From: CAYMLQ01 sp964390795
GTDB taxonomy: Bacteria > Verrucomicrobiota > Kiritimatiellia > RFP12 > UBA1067
DNA: 11,031 nt
Direction of reading: 5' to 3'
NCBI GenBank assembly: GCA_964390795.1
Contig: CAYMLQ010000183.1
Span: forward strand, 1-11,031
In this document: piece after piece, positions 5,570-11,031 of the stretch
Position numbering within the stretch: position 1 is the first letter of the stretch
Layout of the letters: each line of letters opens with the position of its first letter
Made by a program: the position numbers and the translations under genes
The notes under the pieces: generated by a model
Told to the model about the DNA's origin: nothing
The model's input: the letters and a program-made list of their open reading frames with translations, nothing else
Database searches by the model: none

Positions 5570-8500
5570 CGCAAACAACTTATCCAAATACCGGTCGCGA
5601 TCCGTGCCCATGAACAGGATGTGCTGGCGCTCAAGTTCTTCCTGCGAAGGCCCCCATTGCAGTTCGCTGTGAGGCGTGGGTGAGAGGATGAAGCTGTTGA
5701 GGATGAGCGCCGGGTCGTTGAGGCGCTTTTCGATCTCTTTGACGCGCAGGTTGAAGAGCACCTTGGGACTAGCCGCGCCTTCGTGCCGGAGGCCGTGCGG
5801 TTCGACAAAGGTGACGTACTGCTTGCCGCCTTTCAACACCCACAAGATGAAGTCCGGATGGAAGCCCGCAGCCTCGAAGAAACCGACGCCCGCGCCGCGG
5901 CTGCGGTTGCGCAACAGGAAGAGTTCCGCGCCGTCGCGCTTGAGTGACTTTGAGTTGTTCTTGCACCAAGTCGCAAGATCCTCGACGAACTGCGCCTCGC
6001 TGTCGTTCAACGCCACCGGCGTGATGGTGATCTTGCTGCCTTTGGCCAAATGGAGCAAAGGCTGGAAAAGGTGGTGCTTGAAGTTGAGCGCCTTGATCGC
6101 GCCGCGTTTGACCATCTCCGCTTTGTGCTCCTCGATGTCTCTCTTGAGGGCTTCGATCTCGCGGATCGCCGCTTCCTCGGTCGCCTCGACAACCACGCTG
6201 TAAACCTCGTCTTTATTCGGGATATTCTCGTCATCGGCGGTCAGTTCCCGGATCTCCAGACGCGGCTCGATATAGGACCGCTTTCGTTCGTTGTAGAAGC
6301 GGTCGCAATAGCCCTTCAGCAACTCGGACGCCACCTGCTGCATGAGGCGGACATGGGCGAAACCGGTCGGTTCGATCTGTTCTGACGGAATGAGCAGCGT
6401 GTACCATTCGGGATTTTGTAGCACGGCTTCGATGCCCTGCCGCGTGACCGTGAGCGTGTGCCAGCCCCGCTCGCGCTTAAAGGCCTCCAGCTCGAAATAG
6501 AGCCGGTCATAGTCCAGGAAGGCGCGGTGTTTGTCACGCAAGATGACAGATGACGGCAACAGCTCCTGACCGGTGCCTTCACCCCGCATCTCGGATGATT
6601 TGACCCGCGTGATGCGCGGATACCAGTCCACGACCACCCGGTTCTTCTTGAGGTAATCGGGGATTTCCCCGCTGAGAACCGCAACTGGGCCGTCCTTCTG
6701 GAAATTGTACTCGGTGCCATCTTCACGCTTTTTCTTGGGTCGGATGACCTTGAGCCCCTTGCCGAAATCGTAGGTGACGTGCATGGGGATGAAAACGATG
6801 TGCCGGCGCTCGTTGCCGGGCAATCCCTGCTCCTTGAGAAAGTCGCGAAAGGTCTGCATGAAGTCGGCTTCTATGCCGAACACGTTCAGCGTCTCCAACT
6901 CGTACAGGTACTTGGGCCGCGAGGGAACGGTGATGTGCCCGCTCCGCTTCAAGCTCCACTGGTAGCCTTTCAGCCGCACGCCGCGTCCGAAGAGCTGGAT
7001 GATCTGCGCACCCTCGCTCTTGCCGACGTGCATCAGCCCCATGGTGCTGACCCGCCAGCAGTCCCACCCCTCGATGAACTTCTTGGCGCCGACCAACAGG
7101 TTGATCGGGGATGAGGACTCTTTGATCTTGGCGAAATGCGTGTCCGAGAATTCGCTCTCCTCGACCGTGTAGTTCTTGTCGCTCAGGCTGTCCAGATGGT
7201 CGCACAGCCCCTTGGCGTCGCCCACGTTGATCAGGCCGAAGGGCGTCTCCGTGGCGCCGGCCCGCAGCGCGATCTCGCCGCTGTCGCCTTTGACGCGCGA
7301 GAGCGTGAGCTGACCGCCTGCCGCATTCTGGAACAGCTCGGCCAACACGTTCTTGAAAAGTTTGGCGGGTGTCAGGCTCTCTTCTTTGAGACAGTTGAAC
7401 GCGCCTTCGAAAATGTCGACGCCATCCGCCATAAGGCCGGTCTCTTGACCTCTGCTGTTCAGCAGGAGGTTGATGTTCTGCACCGACTGTTTTTCGTCGC
7501 TCAGGAAGTGCGCGATGAAGCGGATGATCTGCGCGATATCCGTGACGGTCTGCACATCGCCGCTGACTTTGCTGACTGTGTTGCCGACAAAGACCCACAG
7601 CGGCTTCTCAAGGTTGAAGTCCGTGATGTCGTTTTTCAACCGCCCGTAAAGGTGCAGCTGCTGGTAGTATTTGAGCAGGCAGGCCGTGAGATAATAGCTC
7701 TGGGTCTGACCGTAGGACTTCGGGATGTTCAGAATCTGGTAGTCTTTGCCGAAGCCGTCCTCGTAGAACCAGCGGTAGGAATAGTCGAAGAGCACGGTCT
7801 TGGCATAGCTGTCCTCAAACTCCTGGCTCTTGGAGGCCGCGACCGCTTGCTCGAAGGTTGCGGAATATTCGAAGACAAATCCCTTGGCGCACAGCGCGGC
7901 GCGGCGGGTGAACCACGCGCCCTCGTCTTGACCGCTCATGCCGCGGTGTCCCTCGTCCACCAGCAGCAGGTTCTGGTCGCCCAGCGAGGAGACCGCGATA
8001 GTCTGCGGCCCTGTCTTGTCGCCGAGCTTGGTGATCTCGATCACGTCGATCTGGTTGAGCTGCTGCTCGCCCGGTGTGAGCTTGTCGGAAATGAAGAAAC
8101 CGCTCTGCGTGAACTCGTCGATGTGCTGCTCGGTCAGTCGCTCGTTGGGGGTGATCAGAATGGTGCGGGGCAGCTCCTTGCCCTTGCCCGCCTGCTCGGC
8201 ATAGTGCCGGTATTGCAGCAGGTTGACGTGCATGAGCAGGGTCTTGCCGCTGCCTGTGGCGTTCTGGAGGCAGAGCTTGTTGAGATCGTCCTCTTCGTAG
8301 CAAGGCATCGCGCGGCATTCAGCGTGCTTGGCGTTGAACCGCTCGACATAGCCGTTCAAGTCGGACAGCAGCCTCTTCTTGTCGGCGAAATACCGGTCGA
8401 GGTAGATCTCGGCGAAGATCAGGCTGAGCCACTGGTAGTACTTCCAGACAATCGGCCGCGTGGTCCGGCGGGCGTTGATCGCCTGCGTGTGGCGCACGAG

Positions 8501-8770
8501 GTTCTCGTCATACCGGCGCAGCCCGTCGCTCTTGACCGCGCAGAACTCGTTGCGGAAGAAGTCGGTCAGCAGCAGGTTCTCGAAGAAGAGATGATGCCCG
8601 TCATTCGTGAGTCCTTCAGGCGAGCGCACAATGGGTTCGATGAGGCGCTTGAACGGCTCGGGCTTGACGTCCATCCGAAGCGGATCGATGCCCAACTGGC
8701 TGATGAGCCATTGGTTCAGGAGCAGCTTCTGGTTGAAGCGTAATGTGGGTTTGGCGTTTTTGGTTTTCAT
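5540..8770 (-). CDS. res: Type III restriction enzyme Res subunit (helicase-nuclease)
   Basis: The restriction and translocation subunit, 1076 residues, working with Mod to cut unmodified DNA using ATP. SF2 helicase motifs: Walker A NATGSGKT (170-177), DEGH box (272-275), EGWD (567-570) and motif VI QLFGRGVR (592-599). The C-terminal nuclease region has FHPDF (D973) and FVEPHG (E990), a PD-(D/E)xK layout in which the usual lysine is histidine (H992). The start is taken at the ATG of 8770 (MKTKNAKPTL); an in-frame ATG at 8797 lies inside a REP-like element and would add a repeat-derived peptide. The ATG overlaps the transposase stop (ATGA). No good Shine-Dalgarno is seen, so coupling is possible. 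The last residues (after about FAALKV) run into the mod-tail remnant and stop out of frame with it, so the native C-terminus may be slightly altered. Confidence 0.9.
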   Translation of the reverse strand: MKTKNAKPTLRFNQKLLLNQWLISQLGIDPLRMDVKPEPFKRLIEPIVRSPEGLTNDGHHLFFENLLLTDFFRNEFCAVKSDGLRRYDENLVRHTQAINARRTTRPIVWKYYQWLSLIFAEIYLDRYFADKKRLLSDLNGYVERFNAKHAECRAMPCYEEDDLNKLCLQNATGSGKTLLMHVNLLQYRHYAEQAGKGKELPRTILITPNERLTEQHIDEFTQSGFFISDKLTPGEQQLNQIDVIEITKLGDKTGPQTIAVSSLGDQNLLLVDEGHRGMSGQDEGAWFTRRAALCAKGFVFEYSATFEQAVAASKSQEFEDSYAKTVLFDYSYRWFYEDGFGKDYQILNIPKSYGQTQSYYLTACLLKYYQQLHLYGRLKNDITDFNLEKPLWVFVGNTVSKVSGDVQTVTDIAQIIRFIAHFLSDEKQSVQNINLLLNSRGQETGLMADGVDIFEGAFNCLKEESLTPAKLFKNVLAELFQNAAGGQLTLSRVKGDSGEIALRAGATETPFGLINVGDAKGLCDHLDSLSDKNYTVEESEFSDTHFAKIKESSSPINLLVGAKKFIEGWDCWRVSTMGLMHVGKSEGAQIIQLFGRGVRLKGYQWSLKRSGHITVPSRPKYLYELETLNVFGIEADFMQTFRDFLKEQGLPGNERRHIVFIPMHVTYDFGKGLKVIRPKKKREDGTEYNFQKDGPVAVLSGEIPDYLKKNRVVVDWYPRITRVKSSEMRGEGTGQELLPSSVILRDKHRAFLDYDRLYFELEAFKRERGWHTLTVTRQGIEAVLQNPEWYTLLIPSEQIEPTGFAHVRLMQQVASELLKGYCDRFYNERKRSYIEPRLEIRELTADDENIPNKDEVYSVVVEATEEAAIREIEALKRDIEEHKAEMVKRGAIKALNFKHHLFQPLLHLAKGSKITITPVALNDSEAQFVEDLATWCKNNSKSLKRDGAELFLLRNRSRGAGVGFFEAAGFHPDFILWVLKGGKQYVTFVEPHGLRHEGAASPKVLFNLRVKEIEKRLNDPALILNSFILSPTPHSELQWGPSQEELERQHILFMGTDRDRYLDKLFAALKVTATSS

Positions 8771-9915
8771 GGTGTGACGGGGAGCGGGCGGACACATAGG
8801 TCCGCCCCTACGTGTGGCATCATGATCGGTTTGTCGGCGGGCATGTCAGACAAGAGGCACGCGAGCATGCCGTCGGGGTTGAGGTATCCGATGACGATAC
8901 GGTCGGCAGCGTGCAGCAGGTACTGGTTGCACCATGCCGCGCGTTCGGCGTTGACACGCGCAAAGGTCTCGTCAAACGGCGTCATGATCAGCAGCCTTCC
9001 CGAGTCAAGGGCTCGTTGCACGCGCGGCGTGAAGCATTTCGGCAGCCCGCAGGCCAGCACCTGGATCATCGGCGTGCCGTCCGCGAGACACGCGGCGAAC
9101 GCCGCGCGTTCCATGGGGCTCAAGAAGCCGGATATAACGCATGCGGGCGCGGGGGCGACCCGCCGGTCGCCCGTACATCCGCCCCGCGATGCCAAATACG
9201 CGGTCTTGGGTAAATCCAACAGCGCGCGGTTCCCGATCATGAAGCGCGGTTCGCCATACCGCAGCACATCCCAGTTCGCGGGGTTGTCACGGATGTATGC
9301 GCGGATTCGGGCGAGGTCGGCGTCACCGCGCACGATGTGTTCGTAATAATTGCGTTGCCACAATTTGCCGGGGAACGGTGCCCATCCGTGGTGTTTGACG
9401 CCGCGGATGTACGCGTTGGTCGTCATGGTTTTGAACCACGCGACGATGTTCCGTAGGGGCGAGCCTATGTGTTCGCCCTCTCCGATTCCCGGCGAACGTG
9501 GGTGTTCGCACACGTGATTCTCGCAACCAGGCGGTTCGGTGTTCACGAGAGGGCGAACACATAGGTTCGCCCCTACGGTCGTTCCGGCATCCGTTCCGAC
9601 GGCCATTCCGACGTCCGTATGCATGGCGCCGTTCCCGCCGGATTCGCATCCCGTCCGCACCACGAAATGCATGTGGTCGGGCATGACTACGAACGCGTCG
9701 CAACGCACGTCCGGGAATTTGTTCTCCAATTCTGCGAACCATTTCGTCACCATCCGCCCCGCTTCGTTCAACGCCATGCGTCCGTTGACCACGACGCCGA
9801 ACAAGCGCCGCCGTTCTTCTGCGCAAATCGTGACGTAATACATGCCCCCGGCCGCGTAGTCGTGCGTGCGCAAGCGGATGGATTGGCGGTGATGGATGTC
9901 GGGGGCGTAAACCAT
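8767..9915 (-). CDS. REP-associated Y1 (HUH) transposase fused to DprA/SMF-like domain
   Basis: A 382-residue protein. Residues 1-215 are a Y1 single-strand transposase: strand GGMYYVTICAEERRRLFG (23-40), metal-binding HUH H81-M82-H83 in MPDHMHF, and the tyrosine helix WQRNYYEHIVR (186-196) with Y190/Y191, then YIRDNPANW. Such enzymes (RAYTs) cleave single-stranded REP hairpins. Residues 225-366 do not belong to Y1: FMIGNRALLDLPKTAYLASR, VISGF (260-264), GRLLIMTPF (306-314) and AADRIVIGYLNPDG (336-349) follow the pattern of DprA/SMF-type Rossmann proteins. In DprA the last helix has an RN pair; here it is C329-N330. The loop 92-155 contains two REP-derived segments and 4-residue repeats. The C-terminus (369-382) is read from another REP. 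Start chosen at 9915; a longer frame to 10107 would translate REPs. It separates mod from res and overlaps the res start by 4 bases. Confidence 0.8.
   Translation of the reverse strand: MVYAPDIHHRQSIRLRTHDYAAGGMYYVTICAEERRRLFGVVVNGRMALNEAGRMVTKWFAELENKFPDVRCDAFVVMPDHMHFVVRTGCESGGNGAMHTDVGMAVGTDAGTTVGANLCVRPLVNTEPPGCENHVCEHPRSPGIGEGEHIGSPLRNIVAWFKTMTTNAYIRGVKHHGWAPFPGKLWQRNYYEHIVRGDADLARIRAYIRDNPANWDVLRYGEPRFMIGNRALLDLPKTAYLASRGGCTGDRRVAPAPACVISGFLSPMERAAFAACLADGTPMIQVLACGLPKCFTPRVQRALDSGRLLIMTPFDETFARVNAERAAWCNQYLLHAADRIVIGYLNPDGMLACLLSDMPADKPIMMPHVGADLCVRPLPVTP
8786..8811 (-). repeat. REP-like palindrome B, at the transposase/res junction
   Basis: Arms GGGCGGAC (8786-8793) and GTCCGCCC (8800-8807) are perfect complements around ACATAG; CTAC (8808-8811) is GTAG on the minus strand, the tetranucleotide placed 5' of REP hairpins in RAYT systems. 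Identical in all 26 bases to element G. It encodes the last residues of the transposase and lies 16 bases upstream of the res ATG. Confidence 0.8.
9453..9480 (+). repeat. REP-like palindrome C, inside the transposase gene
   Basis: GTAG (9453-9456), arm GGGCGAGC (9457-9464), centre CTATGT, arm GTTCGCCC (9471-9478), with one mismatch in the stem. It forms residues 146-155 of the transposase. It is followed by CCGATTCCCGGCG, a flank shared with elements E and F, and by a degenerate further palindrome at 9491-9510 (GGCGAAC/GTTCGCA). Confidence 0.8.
9549..9576 (-). repeat. REP-like palindrome D, inside the transposase gene
   Basis: Arms GGGCGAAC (9551-9558) and GTTCGCCC (9565-9572), perfect, around ACATAG, then CTAC (GTAG on the minus strand). 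It is inverted relative to C, so C and D form a pair about 70 bases apart resembling a BIME. It encodes residues 114-123 of the transposase, including NLCVRPL, the same peptide type as at its C-terminus from element B. Confidence 0.8.
9581..9616. repeat. Three imperfect 12-base tandem repeats in the transposase loop
   Basis: Units GTTCCGGCATCC, GTTCCGACGGCC and ATTCCGACGTCC lie end to end. On the minus strand they encode the 4-residue repeats GMAV, GTDA and GTTV in the loop between the HUH motif and the tyrosine helix. Unit length is a multiple of three, so copy number can change without a frameshift. Confidence 0.7.
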
Positions 9916-9965
9916 GCCAATACGATACCATAAACACCGGCATGGTGTGAACGGGGAACGCGTGC

Positions 9966-9993
9966 GTAGGGGCGGACCTGTGTGTCCGCCCTC
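9966..9993 (+). repeat. REP-like palindrome E
   Basis: GTAG (9966-9969), perfect arms GGGCGGAC (9970-9977) and GTCCGCCC (9984-9991) around CTGTGT. Followed by TTTGATTCCCGG and then element F, so E and F are a direct tandem of an approximately 38-base unit. It lies upstream of the chosen transposase start, in the spacer after mod. Confidence 0.8.
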
Positions 9994-10002
9994 TTTGATT
10001 CC

Positions 10003-10026
10003 CGGCGGACCTGTGTGTCCGCCCTC
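10003..10026 (+). repeat. REP-like palindrome F
   Basis: Arms CGGCGGAC (10003-10010) and GTCCGCCC (10017-10024) around CTGTGT, with one end mismatch. It lacks the 5' GTAG found in the others, so it may not be a substrate. TTCGATTCCCGGCG follows, as after E, and then a decayed copy near 10036-10058. Confidence 0.7.
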
Positions 10027-10093
10027 TTCGATTCCCGGCGTGCGTGCGTGTCCGACACATGGTTCCCGCCCCCATATGGTTTGACGTCCACGG

Positions 10094-10121
10094 GAGGGCG
10101 GACACATAGGTCCGCCCCTAC
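10094..10121 (-). repeat. REP-like palindrome G, overlapping the mod stop codon
   Basis: Perfect arms GGGCGGAC (10096-10103) and GTCCGCCC (10110-10117) around ACATAG, then CTAC (10118-10121). On the minus strand the GTAG tetranucleotide supplies the TAG stop of mod. Identical to B and inverted relative to E and F. Confidence 0.8.
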
Positions 10122-11031
10122 ACCTTGAACACCTTCATCACCTCGTCACCGAGGTGGTTGATGACCTTGACGGCGATGCGGCCGGACATGGGTTTCGCGA
10201 AGGGCCGCGAGGTGTCGCTGTTGAGCGTGGCCCAGGCGTCCGCATTGATCTCGGCTTTGAGCGTGGTCTTGAGAGCGCTGTAGGGGTNNNNNNNNNNAGG
10301 CCTGCCGCACGAAGAAGCTCTCGCCGTTGTAGTCGGTGTCGATGAACCAGCAGGCGATGCCCTCCGCGCCGTCGCTGCGGATCTCGCCGGTGTTGGGATG
10401 GAAGACGTCCACGCCGTTGACCTTCACGCGCAGGCGGCCGTCGTTTTCGGGCAGGAGGGCGATGTCGGGTTCGCCGAAGATCACGAAGAGGTTGCCCTTG
10501 CCTGTGTTCTTGAGGTCGTCCGCCATGTGCAGGTCGGCGTTCATGCGGGCCTTGAGCACCGGGATGCGGCCCAGTTTGCTGAAGCCTGCCGCGTGAGCGT
10601 CGTAGTTGAAAGCGCAGGTGATGAGCACGTCGAACCCGGCGTCGCCGCACTCCCGCGCGGCCTCGACCAGATCGGGATTGCGCTGCACGGTCCCGAACTC
10701 CGGGCCGATGAAGATGCCCGCGCGTTTCTCGGCTTCGCCCTCCAGGTAACGACCCTCGGCGCAGATGTAGTAGCCAGGCCACGGCGTCAAGGCGATGAAG
10801 TCGATCTTGTCCTCTTTGTGGGCCTGCTGGACACCGGCGGTCTTGAGGTTCTCCAGGATCATTTGGACGAAGCTCTGTCCCTCGCCGTAATCCGCGCCGG
10901 GCTCCTTGGCGGAATCGATCAGCTCGTCGTTCTCATCCACGCCCAGCATGCGGTGCGGCGAGAGGCTCTCGACCGTGAAGGGGCCTGCCACGCGCACGCG
11001 CTTCTTGTCGTCGTAGGGCTTGTCGTAGAGG
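10118..11031 (-). CDS. mod: Type III R-M DNA methyltransferase Mod, C-terminal part (partial)
   Basis: The modification and recognition subunit of a type III system methylates adenine in the target and guides Res. Only about 300 C-terminal residues are in the window; the gene continues past the right edge, so the SAM-binding and DPPY motifs are not visible. The sequence reads LYDKPYDDKKRVRVAGPF then TVESLSPHRML, later FDVLITCAFNYDAHA, KGNLFVIFGEPDIALLPEND, IACWFIDTDYNGESFFVRQA, then the N gap, then PYSALKTTLKAEINADAW and a C-terminus INHLGDEVMKVFKV. These are typical of type III adenine methyltransferases. The frame differs on the two sides of the ten Ns, which fits a gap of wrong length and not a true frameshift. 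The TAG stop lies in REP element G. Res is in the same orientation, 1.35 kb downstream beyond the mobile module. Confidence 0.88.
10288..10297. other. Assembly gap of ten Ns within mod
   Basis: Ten Ns interrupt mod between residues FFVRQA and PYSALK. Joining the two reading frames needs a true gap length divisible by three, which ten is not, so the run is a placeholder. Partial codons at the edges (TNN before, NAC after) are compatible with Tyr/Phe and Asp/Asn/His/Tyr. Confidence 0.95.

Larger units (their letters stand above)
8786..10121 (-). mobile_element. RAYT/REP module inserted between mod and res
   Basis: The segment between the mod stop codon and the region just before the res start contains only the Y1-type transposase and REP-like palindromes. 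It is bounded by two identical 26-base elements in the same orientation (B at 8786-8811, G at 10096-10121). Type III mod and res are normally adjacent and co-transcribed, so this is best read as an insertion. No clear target-site duplication outside the two elements could be made out, and HUH elements do not normally make one. The exact ends are therefore inferred. Confidence 0.6.

Noticed and set aside
7136..8743. A 535-codon open frame antisense to res
   Set aside because: It lies opposite helicase motifs of Res and its translation has no recognisable domain; it is a mirror of high-GC coding bias.
9919..9950. A minus-strand promoter for the transposase (TTCACA, 18 bases, TATCGT)
   Set aside because: The -10 match is weak and it would place transcription start almost on the ATG; possible as a leaderless start but not strong enough to annotate.
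9916..10107. N-terminal extension of the transposase to an ATG at 10107
   Set aside because: The added residues are translations of REP elements E, F and G (repeated GGHTGPP peptides); the Y1 fold starts after the ATG at 9915.
9453..10121. A CRISPR array, given several similar palindromic units
   Set aside because: The units vary in orientation and spacing, have no uniform spacers, and match REP elements with GTAG heads; no cas gene is present.
8767..10121. An IS200/IS605-type element with TnpB
   Set aside because: No TnpB-like RuvC protein or omega RNA-like right end is present; the GTAG palindromes and RNYYEHIVR motif fit the REP-associated group better.

Overview
The window looks like part of a high-GC metagenome-derived scaffold: there is a 10-base run of Ns at 10288-10297. 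The gene content suggests a member of the PVC superphylum (Verrucomicrobiota, Kiritimatiellota or Lentisphaerota type). That is an inference from the DUF3127 protein, the large secreted glycosidase, the GGAAT-rich and GGCAGT-rich intergenic repeats and the REP-like elements; there is no rRNA or marker gene to prove it.

Left half, + strand (431-5401): four genes run in one direction. They are a DUF3127 OB-fold-like protein with an SSB-like acidic tip, prmC (release factor glutamine methyltransferase), nfo (endonuclease IV, all nine expected metal ligands present) and a secreted clan GH-A-type glycoside hydrolase. The first 430 bases hold no convincing gene, but they contain a probable terminator and several GC-rich hairpins.

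Right half, - strand (11031 down to 5433): this is a type III restriction-modification locus, mod then res, interrupted by a mobile module. Only the C-terminal part of mod is in the window, and the N gap splits it. Res (SF2 helicase plus nuclease) appears complete. Between them sits a Y1 (HUH) tyrosine transposase of the REP-associated (RAYT) type, and its ORF continues without a break into a DprA/SMF-like Rossmann domain. Six clear palindromic REP-like elements lie in and around this gene, five of them carrying the 5'-GTAG tetranucleotide typical of RAYT-linked REPs. Identical same-orientation copies bound the module. One supplies the stop codon of mod, and another lies at the transposase/res junction, where the transposase stop and the res start overlap as ATGA.

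Downstream of res, overlapping its 3' end out of frame, is a second, diverged and internally deleted copy of the mod C-terminus. The deletion joins two TGACCTT microhomologies. This remnant also ends at a REP-like half element. Together these signs suggest repeated REP/RAYT-associated rearrangement of one restriction locus. The points most worth a second look are the Y1-DprA-like fusion, the REP elements inside its own coding sequence, and the mod-tail remnant.
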